A stretch of 15,965 nt of DNA from Nitrososphaeraceae archaeon (GCA_025936955.1 JAICSL010000012.1:1-15965), one strand, 5' to 3'; positions 1 to 7,296 are shown, counted from the first letter of the stretch. Notes: generated from the letters alone by a model not told the origin. Translations and numbers: made by a program.

Positions 1-111
1 CAGATATCGTCTAATATACGTAAGAAAACTGTTAAGGATGATATCAGAATGATTGTTAATAGATATGGCAGACGCTTTGAAGTTCAGTTGAATCTTGAAG
101 CCCATCCTTAA
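1..111 (+). CDS. C-terminal end of an unidentified protein (partial)
   Basis: The first base is in frame with 36 sense codons ending in TAA at 109-111, so this is the tail of a gene that begins outside the window. The visible tail is basic and polar (it includes IRKKTVKDDIRMIVNRYGRR) and looks like the end of a globular, perhaps helical, domain. I see no motif that names a family. It converges on the minus-strand CDGSH gene, with about 280 bases between the two stop codons. Confidence that it is coding is moderate because only a short piece is visible. Confidence 0.45.
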   Translation, partial: QISSNIRKKTVKDDIRMIVNRYGRRFEVQLNLEAHP

Positions 112-392
112 TTTCATTAAAAGAATAGTTTGAAAAAATAAAAAATCGATACAGCAGTAGTAATTGAATACCAATTAATTGTTATATTTATAATCTATTC
201 TATAAACCACAATTTCTTAGTCCAGTGTTCAAAACACAATTTTTTTACATGAAGTCAATAGCGAAATATAATAAATGTAGTCGCGCTAGTCATAAACAGA
301 ACAAACGGAATAATATTACCTGAAGAAAGGAGATATACAACAATATTAATAATAATAGCAGGATGAATGTTATCTGTAGTTACTAGGAGCGA

Positions 393-1013
393 TTAGTTTT
401 TGTCGTCTTTAAAATTAATTACTTTATGCATCCCATCACAAAACGGTTTGTTATTAGAAGCACCACATCTGCAAAGAGTATAATGTTCTTTTGATGCGCC
501 ATCTCCAAATTGTATACCATCTCCAATCAGATCTATGCCTCCGGTGATAACTAAAGGACCATCTTTAGAAGTAGTGATCATTGGCCTTGTTTCATTTTGG
601 TCTTTATACTCAACACCATCAATCGAATAGCTTAGAGCACCAGAAGGACATTTTCTTATCGTGTTGATTATTTGTTCTGTACTAGCACCATCAGAGTCAA
701 TCCATGGTCTTGCGTTAAGCCTAAAAACAGATGGCAGATTGTTTACACATTCAGCAGCATGACTGCAAATTTTCCTATTATCATGTATTGTTATGCTTTT
801 GCCAACATAACTTTTCCTTTTATCCTTGATTAATTTCTCTCCGTTGTCTGTATCAGCAGCTTTATTTTCACTTGAAAACCCAATTGTCCCATGTGTACCA
901 TCACAAAAAGGCTTAGTCTTGGATGCTCCGCATCTACATAAGGCTACCCCCTGTATTGTAGAAAGTAGCTCGCCTTTTGAGTTCTGAAGATTTTCAACGA
1001 TTTTAGGTTCCAT
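393..1013 (-). CDS. Double CDGSH iron-sulfur protein with a central ferredoxin-like domain
   Basis: The 206-residue product has two CDGSH motifs. The first has C26, C28, C37 and H41 (CRCGASKTKPFCDGTH). The second has C181, C183, C192 and H196 (CRCGASNNKPFCDGMH). Each matches the 3Cys-1His ligand set of a redox-active [2Fe-2S] cluster of the mitoNEET/Miner type. Between them, residues about 74-129 resemble a divergent single-cluster ferredoxin (Fer4_19 type), with C83, C89, C122 and a following PSGAL. The family is soluble and probably does electron or cluster transfer; the partner is unknown. The ATG at 1013 is the only good in-frame start, but the usual N-terminal NGPY strand of the first CDGSH domain is found just upstream in another frame (944-1117), so the true N-terminus may be longer and frameshifted. 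It is followed on the minus strand by 140 bases of hydrophobic in-frame codons after the TAA. Confidence 0.93.
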   Translation of the reverse strand: MEPKIVENLQNSKGELLSTIQGVALCRCGASKTKPFCDGTHGTIGFSSENKAADTDNGEKLIKDKRKSYVGKSITIHDNRKICSHAAECVNNLPSVFRLNARPWIDSDGASTEQIINTIRKCPSGALSYSIDGVEYKDQNETRPMITTSKDGPLVITGGIDLIGDGIQFGDGASKEHYTLCRCGASNNKPFCDGMHKVINFKDDKN

Positions 1014-1173
1014 GCTATTAAGTAATAAGGTCCATTTTGAAGGGTCAAGATCTTTGGTTTTTCTTTTAATTTATTGTCTTTTATTCCATCAATAGATTCC
1101 AATGATATTTCCTTCACCTACTCAATTAATAATAAATCCTTCTTATTTGTTATATCCATAAAATTAAGAGCGA

Positions 1174-1437
1174 TTATTTCACAAACATCTCGTCTACGTA
1201 ACACCATTTCCAGTGTTCTCCTGGTTCAAACGACCTAATTATAGGATGGTTAGTTGATTTAAAGTGTTTTGTGCCATGCTTATTTATAGAAGAATCACAA
1301 CAACCCACGTGACCACATGATAAACATAGTCGCAAATGTACCCAGTCAGATCCTATCTTTTCGCACTCTTCACAACCTTTTGTTTTTGCTTTTGCATCAA
1401 GGTTTACTTGCTCAAGATGAGTACAAGATGTCATCAA
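1174..1437 (-). CDS. Stand-alone UBP-type zinc finger protein
   Basis: The 87-residue protein is essentially one ZnF-UBP domain. All expected ligands are present with the expected spacing: C5-x-H7, C22-x2-C25, C38-x2-C41-x4-C46, then H54-x3-H58-x5-H64, followed by the conserved W-K-W-C-Y-V-D segment near the C-terminus. In eukaryotes this domain (USP5, HDAC6) binds the free C-terminal Gly-Gly of ubiquitin. Single-domain prokaryotic versions are common and mostly uncharacterised. No protease or other domain is attached here. The start is either of two adjacent ATG codons. A TATA-like box (CTTAAATA on the minus strand, 1458-1465) lies about 25 bases before the first ATG, which fits a leaderless transcript of its own. 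Confidence 0.93.
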   Translation of the reverse strand: MMTSCTHLEQVNLDAKAKTKGCEECEKIGSDWVHLRLCLSCGHVGCCDSSINKHGTKHFKSTNHPIIRSFEPGEHWKWCYVDEMFVK

Positions 1438-1457
1438 TATTCAAGAGTGTCTTATCG

Positions 1458-1465
1458 TATTTAAG
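1458..1465 (-). promoter_or_regulatory. TATA-like box for the UBP zinc finger gene
   Basis: CTTAAATA on the minus strand is centred about 25 bases before the ATG at 1437, the spacing expected for an archaeal leaderless promoter. This is a pattern match only. Confidence 0.4.
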
Positions 1466-1554
1466 TTCAATAGTAATCTACATATTATTTAGTATGGTAA
1501 GTATGACTAGCAACTAGATGATATTTCAAAATTAGAAGTTATTATCCAATAGAT

Positions 1555-1571
1555 GCCAATAAGATATTGGC
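1555..1571. repeat. Perfect 7-bp inverted repeat
   Basis: GCCAATA, a 3-base loop, then TATTGGC. It lies about 140 bases beyond the aldehyde dehydrogenase stop and about 115 bases upstream of the UBP gene. It could form a short hairpin at the 3' end of the dehydrogenase transcript or serve as an operator. There is no strong U-tract, so a terminator call is weak. Confidence 0.35.
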
Positions 1572-1712
1572 TATTCTCAATGGTAATTTTGATTATTTTG
1601 GTTTCTACAAAGGAAACAAAACCTAGCTATCATTATTTTGCTTTATCTTTGTCATCTAGCATCATATACCCAAACCTACTTTAATCCTTTTATTTACTCC
1701 TTATATTGTGTT

Positions 1713-3158
1713 TTATTCTACATGATGCTCATAAATCAACTGATCGTAAAATCTGATAGATTTTATGTTTACAAATTCAAGCATCCCATATCTGGATAAC
1801 TCTCTACCAAATCCACTACTCTTTACACCACCGAATGGAACTCTAGGATCTGAAACAACCACACTATTTACAGTAACTATTCCTGATTCTATCATCGATG
1901 AAAGTGTTTCTGCCTTATCTAAATCCTGAGTCCATATACTCGCACCAAGACCAAATTTCGAATCATTTGCAATTGTGATGGCTTCCTTTTCGTCATTAGC
2001 TATAATTATGGGTGCCACAGGACCAAACACTTCTTCTTGTGCTATTTCCATGCTGGGTAACACATTCTCAAAAATAGTTGGACGGTAGAAATAGCCTTTG
2101 TTTCTGGTTCTCTCTCCTCCAGTAAGTAATTCAGCTCCTTCTTTTAGAGTTCTATTGACTATTCCTTCTATGTTTTCAAGACTTTTAGCATTAACAAGAG
2201 GTCCTATGTCTGTATCATCTGCGAGCGGATCTCCTACTTTCAGTTTTTCTGTCTTTTGAACAAATTTTTCAGTGAACTCATCTGCTATCTTCTTTACTAC
2301 AATAAATCTCTTTGAGGCTATACAGCTCTGTCCGCAATTAATAAAGCGTCCTTTGACTGCCCCAGTTGATGCTTTTTCAATATCTGCATCTTCGCAAACA
2401 ACAAATGGATCACTTCCACCCAATTCAAGAACTGTTTTCTTTAGCTTTGCTGTTGCTCTCTCGGCTACTTTAGCGCCGATTGGAACACTTCCAGTAAAAG
2501 TTACTGCGCTAATATCATTTGAATCTATAAGTGTCTCTGCACTGCTAGAATCTCCAACAAGCGTTTGGAAAACACCTTGTGGTAATCCAGCCTTATCAAA
2601 GGTCTTCTCAATTTCTATACCACATTGCATTGTAGCACTCGCTGGTTTCAATACAATGGTATTTCCAACCATTAATGAAGGAGCAGCAAATCGTAGTCCC
2701 TGCCAGTAAGGAAAGTTCCATGGCATTATACTTCCCACTACACCAATAGGTTCAAATGTTATGATACTTTTTCTTGCATCTGTATTAACAATTTCCTCTG
2801 TTGCAAAAATTTTTCCGTGATCTGCGAAATATTCAATTGCCCATGCGCATTTTTCTACCTCCGATCTAGATTCTTTTATAGCTTTTCCCATCTCCAGTGT
2901 AGCAGTTTTAGCTAGGATTTCTTTGCTCTTCCTAAGTTCTTTAGCAAATGCATAAAGGAAATCTGATCGCTTATCAATATCCTTTTTCCATTCTAAGAAT
3001 GCATTCCTTGATTGTTTTACTATATCATTTACTTGTTCCCTACTGATTATCTCATATTCATTAAGAACTTCTTCTGTTGTTGGGTTGATTGTCGTTAATT
3101 TTTTACCAATATTTGTTGCTGTTGACTTTGATGCCAGCCTATCCTTTGGTTCATCCAT
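1713..3158 (-). CDS. NAD(P)-dependent aldehyde dehydrogenase, succinate-semialdehyde dehydrogenase type
   Basis: The 481-residue protein is full length for the ALDH superfamily. It oxidises an aldehyde, probably succinate semialdehyde or a similar short substrate, to the acid using NAD(P). Visible landmarks are the N-terminal TINPTTEE strand, MPWNFP at 145-150, the cofactor motif FTGS near 221-224, the general base E245 in ELGG, the catalytic C279 in the GQSC segment, E376 in EEVFGP, and PFGGVKSSGFGRE near 441-453. The first 20 residues extend beyond the usual start; the next in-frame Met is at about 90, so the ATG at 3158 is the sensible choice. A GGAG lies about 12 bases before it. It is divergent from the MDR dehydrogenase at 3367, with which it could share regulation. 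Substrate is not decided by the sequence. Confidence 0.95.
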   Translation of the reverse strand: MDEPKDRLASKSTATNIGKKLTTINPTTEEVLNEYEIISREQVNDIVKQSRNAFLEWKKDIDKRSDFLYAFAKELRKSKEILAKTATLEMGKAIKESRSEVEKCAWAIEYFADHGKIFATEEIVNTDARKSIITFEPIGVVGSIMPWNFPYWQGLRFAAPSLMVGNTIVLKPASATMQCGIEIEKTFDKAGLPQGVFQTLVGDSSSAETLIDSNDISAVTFTGSVPIGAKVAERATAKLKKTVLELGGSDPFVVCEDADIEKASTGAVKGRFINCGQSCIASKRFIVVKKIADEFTEKFVQKTEKLKVGDPLADDTDIGPLVNAKSLENIEGIVNRTLKEGAELLTGGERTRNKGYFYRPTIFENVLPSMEIAQEEVFGPVAPIIIANDEKEAITIANDSKFGLGASIWTQDLDKAETLSSMIESGIVTVNSVVVSDPRVPFGGVKSSGFGRELSRYGMLEFVNIKSIRFYDQLIYEHHVE

Positions 3159-3253
3159 GGATTAGATTCTCTCCATCTTTTTACCTTTATTCAAATTTGT
3201 AGCACCTATCATTTGATCCATTTTGAATCAATTTTAAATAAGTAGATTGATTA

Positions 3254-3299
3254 TATCTCATTTTAACCCGCTCATATTTCTCATGTATAATATGAGATA
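3254..3299. promoter_or_regulatory. Nested inverted repeats in the divergent promoter region
   Basis: The inner dyad is CTCATATT (3271-3278), a 10-base spacer, then AATATGAG (3289-3296). The outer arms are TATCTCAT (3254-3261) and ATGAGATA (3292-3299). The arms are perfect and lie in the 208-base gap between the divergent ALDH and MDR genes, about 70-110 bases before the MDR ATG. An operator for a dimeric regulator is the simplest reading, and an RNA hairpin is the alternative. Confidence 0.4.
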
Positions 3300-3304
3300 A
3301 AAAG

Positions 3305-3316
3305 GTGATAAATCAC
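3305..3316. promoter_or_regulatory. 12-bp palindrome upstream of the MDR dehydrogenase
   Basis: GTGATAAATCAC is a palindrome of 5-bp arms around AA, 50 bases before the ATG at 3367 and about 25 bases upstream of a possible TATA element (GATATACC region, 3338-3346). This is a typical position for an activator or repressor site in archaea. No regulator is encoded next to it. Confidence 0.4.
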
Positions 3317-3366
3317 AAGACTGTTATTTTCTGGCGATAGATATACCTTATTTTCATAATTGAATA

Positions 3367-4431
3367 ATGAGCAAAAAAGTAATAAATAAAATAAGGGACA
3401 GTTTGTTTACATTGAAGGCAGCCGTTTTCGAAAAGCCCGGTATAGAGAATTTGAAGGTTATAGATAATGCACAAGAGCCAAAAATAAGTGATCATGATAT
3501 ATTGGTTAAAGTTAAAGAGGCAGGTATCAATCCAATAGATTATCTTGTAGTTTCTGGTACATTGCCAAAGTTAAATCCATTGCCACATATACCAGGAGCA
3601 GAGTCAACTGGAATAATAGAACAAGTTGGGAGTCACGTAGACAACAATAACTTCAAGAAAGAAGATAGAGTAATCATACATAACAAAGTATTTGACGGTA
3701 CTTGCGATATGTGTCTAAATGGCCTAGACATGATATGTAGAAACGGTGGATTAATTGGTGCAATTACTAATGGCGGCTTTGCAGAATACATTTCAGTTCC
3801 AGAAAGAAATGTGTTCAAGATACCAGTTGACATGGAATGGGACTTGGCTGCAAGCTTGCCGGTAACCTCTTTAACACCGTACCATGCTTTAAATGAAGCA
3901 TCACTAAGAATAAATGAATCTCTGCTAGTGTTTGGAGCATCAGGTAGCACTGGGATGATGGCAGTTCAATTGGGTAAGAAAATGGGAGCAAAGGTTATTG
4001 CGGTTTCAAAAGATAATTGGATAAAAACTGATTTTGGAGCAGATTATATTGTAAGTGATTATGACAGAATAACCGAGAATATAAAAGAGATCACCGAGGG
4101 AAAAATGGCAGATGTAGTTTTAAATTCCTTGGGTATTGGGACATGGGAGAATAGCTTTGCATCTGTCGGTATAAATGGAAGGTGGGTAGCATTTGGTGGT
4201 TTAACTGGTGCAGATGTTAAACTAAATGTTCAGGCTCTTTATTCTAAACAAATCAAATTAATAGGCTCGACTGGTGGCACAAGAAAAGAATTGCAAGAAC
4301 TTGTAGATACATCATCTAAGCAACTGAAGGTTAGAGTATGGAAAAAGTTTAAGCTTGAAGATATTAAAGATGCGTTGCAAGCATTATTTGCAAAAGAAAG
4401 AGACGGTAGAATACTTTTGGATGTAGCGTAA
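3367..4431 (+). CDS. Zinc-type alcohol dehydrogenase-like protein of the MDR superfamily
   Basis: The 354-residue protein has an N-terminal GroES-like domain (about 17-150) and a Rossmann domain (about 180-310) with the nucleotide motif GASGSTG at 190-196. It is likely to be an NAD(P)H-dependent reductase or dehydrogenase. The usual catalytic zinc Cys is replaced in NPIDY (55-59), as in quinone oxidoreductases, and GAE is retained at 77-79. The structural zinc lobe is nearly complete: C113, C116 and C124, with D110 where the first Cys normally sits. In Sulfolobus ADH a Glu occupies that position, so the lobe may still bind zinc. The start is the first ATG; the family match begins around residue 15. 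It is divergent from the aldehyde dehydrogenase, and an aldehyde/alcohol pair is possible but not shown. Confidence 0.93.
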   Translation: MSKKVINKIRDSLFTLKAAVFEKPGIENLKVIDNAQEPKISDHDILVKVKEAGINPIDYLVVSGTLPKLNPLPHIPGAESTGIIEQVGSHVDNNNFKKEDRVIIHNKVFDGTCDMCLNGLDMICRNGGLIGAITNGGFAEYISVPERNVFKIPVDMEWDLAASLPVTSLTPYHALNEASLRINESLLVFGASGSTGMMAVQLGKKMGAKVIAVSKDNWIKTDFGADYIVSDYDRITENIKEITEGKMADVVLNSLGIGTWENSFASVGINGRWVAFGGLTGADVKLNVQALYSKQIKLIGSTGGTRKELQELVDTSSKQLKVRVWKKFKLEDIKDALQALFAKERDGRILLDVA

Positions 4432-4602
4432 ATCCAAGATAACTCAAGTCTTAGGTTGTTTCTCTAATTACATCAAAAGCAGTCTATGGTATGTCAATAT
4501 TTCAAGGTAGGATAGATGATCAATCCACAAGTCTGGCCGATCAACAAATCAGATAGAACAAACAAGTTCTTGAATTCGGTTGCAATCAAGCACAGATTCA
4601 AT

Positions 4603-4776
4603 TCAATAAAATGGAGGCATGGGAGGTCGAAAGTAATCTGGTAGGGACATAAGACGTTGTTGGGATTTATCTCTATTCCCGTAGATTAGGCAGCTACAAT
4701 TATCGCAACGTAACATAGCGTGACGAGTTTTAGTCATTTTTAACACGGCCATATCGTTGCAAATAATACAACACAC
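4603..4776 (-). CDS. 57-residue zinc-ribbon-like protein
   Basis: This short gene reads from GTG at 4776 to TGA at 4603. The protein has C2, C3 and C6 (CCIIC), a basic stretch, then C24, C27 and C29 (CDNCSC), which gives two CxxC knuckles 18 residues apart as in a small zinc ribbon. It ends in a Pro-rich tail (RPPMPPFY). The segment is more GC-rich than its flanks. The GTG start keeps the first Cys knuckle; the next start, ATG at 4752, would drop it. TATA-like sequence (AAATCTATATATATTT on the minus strand) lies just upstream. It diverges from the nitroreductase-like gene. Function is unknown; binding of DNA, RNA or a protein partner is possible. Confidence 0.6.
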   Translation of the reverse strand: MCCIICNDMAVLKMTKTRHAMLRCDNCSCLIYGNRDKSQQRLMSLPDYFRPPMPPFY

Positions 4777-4817
4777 AAGGCGCTGGCCAAATATATATAG
4801 ATTTATTATCTAACATT

Positions 4818-4837
4818 ATTCTAGTAGATGCTAGAAT
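4818..4837. promoter_or_regulatory. Inverted repeat upstream of the zinc-ribbon gene
   Basis: ATTCTAG, a 6-base loop, then CTAGAAT, with perfect 7-bp arms. It is about 40 bases upstream of the minus-strand zinc-ribbon start, beyond its TATA-like box, so it may be an operator. Confidence 0.4.
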
Positions 4838-4869
4838 TTAAACTTTTTCGTCATAATTTGTTCAGAGCA

Positions 4870-4898
4870 ATATCTTGATATTAAGAAGAGGATATCAA
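4870..4898. promoter_or_regulatory. Overlapping dyads with ATATC/GATAT half-sites
   Basis: ATATC-TT-GATAT (4870-4881) overlaps a second perfect dyad, TTGATAT (4875-4881) with ATATCAA (4892-4898). Three similar half-sites within 29 bases suggest a binding site for a dimeric regulator in the gap between divergent genes. Confidence 0.35.
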
Positions 4899-4964
4899 AT
4901 CGCATAAGGGCTTTTACAACCAATTTAACTTTGGTTTCAAAGAAATATTTGGAATAAGATTTTT

Positions 4965-4978
4965 CACTATATATAGTG
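4965..4978 (+). promoter_or_regulatory. 14-bp palindrome containing the TATA box of the nitroreductase-like gene
   Basis: CACTATATATAGTG is its own reverse complement. The embedded TATATATA lies about 30-40 bases before the TTG at 5007 where the reconstructed reading frame could begin. A protein bound to this palindrome would block TBP, so it may be both promoter and operator. Confidence 0.45.
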
Positions 4979-5064
4979 TACAAAAACTCATTTCAAACTC
5001 GAATCATTGAATAAAGTCAATTTGACTGTATGGATCCAGATCAAAATTCAAGCCAGTCTGGTCC

Positions 5065-5307
5065 ATGTATGAAGACAACAAGCTTTATCTCCTTCCAAAT
5101 CACGACTCTGACACCAACTGGTATAAGAACATATTAGTTGCTCCAACCTTGAAGATTTCTGTAAACAGTGGGGAAATACATTACGGGGGAAAAATAATAA
5201 CAAACAACAATAGGATTAACAATATAGTGAGAAAGTTCAACTCTAAATATGGTGAAGTAACAAAATATTATACTAAATTTGATATAACAGCTGAAGTCCA
5301 GTTATGA
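5065..5307 (+). CDS. Nitroreductase/quinone reductase family (deazaflavin-dependent type), N-terminus disrupted
   Basis: The 80 residues from ATG match the second half of the small split-barrel family of F420-dependent nitroreductase or quinone reductase-like proteins. The characteristic run is LYLLPNHDSDTNWYKNI, then a strand pair, then KYGEVTKYYTKFDITAEVQL to the end. The in-frame codons just before the ATG read KFKPVWS, which fits the family PVWF strand, but they stop at TGA 5023. The preceding strand (NKVNLTV) is found in the other frame from TTG 5007. One extra base near 5028-5031 would explain this. So the gene is either a pseudogene, an assembly error, or a shortened protein started at 5065. 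If active it would reduce a small substrate using F420H2 or flavin. Confidence 0.7.
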   Translation: MYEDNKLYLLPNHDSDTNWYKNILVAPTLKISVNSGEIHYGGKIITNNNRINNIVRKFNSKYGEVTKYYTKFDITAEVQL

Positions 5308-5820
5308 CACATCTTTGAATTTTACACTGACATCAGCATATAAGAATAGCTGCATTGAAAGCTTTCTATCATATTTGGCAATAAAGAATGTTAATCAGCA
5401 CAGGTTTTTAAAATAAAATCAAAATAGAAGTAGGTCAAATAGTAGATGTAGTTTGAGGATTCTCCTGTTATTTAATGATTTGACGCCAATTGAAGTTCTT
5501 GTGTCAAATAATGGAATTTGAGATAATATTTGAAACTATTAAGATATAAAGATAGGCAATGCTTCAAAAATAGGATATATTAGATTTGGTGAGCACACAA
5601 TGTGTTTGTCTTTAAAGCAATGATGTTCTTTTTTCCATTTGGGACACTCCTATGGTCTTTATAAGATATAGCTGACTTAATGCACTTTTGTAAATATCTT
5701 TCCTCGGCTTTGAATCACGAGACATAACTTGAGCTGACAAAAAAAGCAATATTCAATTCAAATATTTTTCTGAAATGAAACAAAATACCATCAAAAGGAA
5801 TTCTATTTTAGTTTGATAAA
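5308..5820. other. AT-rich stretch without a confident gene
   Basis: About 510 bases. I see inverted arms ATTTGAC/GTCAAAT around 5477-5514. A 37-codon minus-strand ORF from ATG 5725 to TAA 5612 begins MSRDSKPRKDIYKSALSQL; it has no family resemblance and a second frame is open across the same bases, so I do not call it. AAATATTT near 5760 might belong to the promoter of the next gene. Confidence 0.3.
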
Positions 5821-6258
5821 TTGGACAATACAATGTTCAAGCAACAATATTGTATGATAAATCATATCTGTGGCATATGTGGTAAACTACTATGGAGACC
5901 ACGGTTTCGTATTCCTATTGATCGACATCATCTGGCCAGCCTAATTGATAAGTATGACCAATGTTATACTCAAACGATGACATGGTTTGACATATATAAT
6001 GAATTTATCAAAAACTATGAGAAGTTACATCAACTACAGAAAGACTATATTATAAATCTAGAACGGATAAACCATTTGTATAATGAATCTATTAAGAGTA
6101 TTGAGAGGGTAAATGAGCTTTATAATGAGTCCATTAGAAATTACGAGAAAATGAACAAATTGTATGAACAGCAACTTGACAATATGCAAAGAATGAATCA
6201 GAAGTGGTTTGATGTTTTTACAAAGTCATGGGGACAGCAACAAAATGAAAAGACTTGA
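5821..6258 (+). CDS. Coiled-coil protein of six 14-residue repeats with an N-terminal Cys motif
   Basis: The 145-residue product starts at TTG 5821 or, more likely, at the ATG four codons later (5833, 141 residues). The N-terminus has C11, C17 and C20 (ICGIC) followed by a basic WRPRFR segment. From residue 58 to 141 there are six consecutive 14-residue units, two heptads each, of which LYNESIKSIERVNE and LYNESIRNYEKMNK are the closest pair; hydrophobic residues recur at the start and middle of each unit. This predicts one long amphipathic helix or coiled coil. It ends WFDVFTKSWGQQ. I do not recognise a family. A phasin or PhaE-like surface helix protein is one possibility, based only on helix style. 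It stands alone, with long noncoding flanks. Confidence 0.72.
   Translation: MDNTMFKQQYCMINHICGICGKLLWRPRFRIPIDRHHLASLIDKYDQCYTQTMTWFDIYNEFIKNYEKLHQLQKDYIINLERINHLYNESIKSIERVNELYNESIRNYEKMNKLYEQQLDNMQRMNQKWFDVFTKSWGQQQNEKT
5992..6243 (+). repeat. Six in-frame 42-bp coding repeats
   Basis: Units at 5992-6033, 6034-6075, 6076-6117, 6118-6159, 6160-6201 and 6202-6243 each encode 14 residues. Units 3 and 4 are most alike, which points to recent internal duplication; the outer units have diverged but keep the spacing of Tyr/Leu, Ile/Met and Asn. Confidence 0.6.
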
Positions 6259-6682
6259 ATTAAATTTGGGGGAAGAGAACTAACAAAATATAACCTCTAA
6301 GCCAAGATATACAGAGAGGATCGGGTCTTCTGGCGAATCCTATGAGTTTTCCTATATCCACTGCTTTAAACATGCTATCGCATCTAAGAAGTGTCAAGTG
6401 GTGGAGTTTAAGAGTAATTTAATCTACTACTACTCCTGATATGTCACTTTATGTCACTAGATTAGACCATAAAGTATATGTTGATTTTATGGTTTGGAAT
6501 TTTTTCCAACCAAACATGGAATCTATATTATTAGTAGCATGAAGGAATACAGGAATATTCTTTTTGTAATGGGGGCCAGGAAGCTTGTCTCAAGCCAATC
6601 ACCATTATGAAAAAGGAGGCAGATACGAAAAGTAATTGGTCAAATCTGAGTTTCGCCTGGTTGTAATATATTGAGCAATATA
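6259..6682. other. Noncoding stretch with short repeats
   Basis: No confident gene. It holds a tandem pair of TATGTCACT (6439-6447 and 6450-6458), a CTA triplet run near 6423, and an imperfect hairpin GGTTTGGAA/TTCCAACC (6491-6511) that could end a transcript. A 37-codon minus-strand ORF beginning MFKAVDIGKLIGFARRPDPL lies near 6270-6380, but it has no supporting context. Confidence 0.3.
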
Positions 6683-7264
6683 GAAAAAGAACGTTATGCT
6701 TCGTGGCTTGAGCTTTTTCTATGACATAGTTTTTGCTGCTGTTTCTTAGATAGGTATATTCTTTATGTTAATTATACCTCAGTTACATCATTCCTTGGAA
6801 CAGTCTCACTCTTTGCTCCTGTATGGTGGGCTTGAATTGGTGTTACATTTAATGCGACAAGATTTGGAACTGGTGATTTAGTCCATCGTATACTGATGCT
6901 CTTACAGATGATTGAAGCAGCACTCACTATTAATATACACGGTGCTTTAGGCGAGATATCAGGTAATTTTGCTATATCACTTGCTGCAATCAGGGCTTAT
7001 GCGGGTCAATGGTTAATCTGCGGTTCTGTATCGCTATGTTTATTCTCAATTGGAATTATCCAACTTTCCATAGATAGCGCTGAGGGTAGAAGAAAAGTGA
7101 TGATATGGTCTATTTACAGATTAATAGCTGGATTTGCAATTATTATTCCAATAGTATCAATAAGATCTAACTTACCTTCGTTATTGATTTTGAGTATAAC
7201 TATAAAGTTGACTAAATATTGCTCTTTATTGTTTAATATGTCAATAACTGTAAAATTATGCTAG
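6683..7264 (+). pseudogene. Decayed LtrA-family (low temperature requirement A) membrane protein
   Basis: Pieces of the LtrA N-terminal half can be read in order across three frames. They are EKERYASWLELF (6683-6718), YDIVFAAVS (6720-6746), then NYTSVTSFLGTVSLFAPVWWA (6770-6832), IGVTFNATRF, and LLQMIEAALTINIHGALG in the open part from 6896. Lesions: a frameshift near 6719, a TAG at 6747-6749 where Gln is expected, a frameshift near 6769 (one base missing), and a TGA at 6833-6835 where the Trp of WWAWIG is expected. The last open frame gives 122 residues with two or three hydrophobic segments and ends after about half the usual 370-400 residues. LtrA proteins are multi-span membrane proteins of unclear function. 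With two nonsense codons and two shifts this is a relic, not a sequencing slip. Confidence 0.8.
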
Positions 7265-7296
7265 GAGAACAATTATAGAAACAAAAAAGAATTTTT

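Noticed and set aside
1317..1517. 66-codon + strand ORF
   Set aside because: Antisense to the UBP zinc finger gene; hydrophobic shadow without a domain.
2272..2709. 145-codon + strand ORF
   Set aside because: Antisense to the aldehyde dehydrogenase, whose catalytic motifs prove the other strand.
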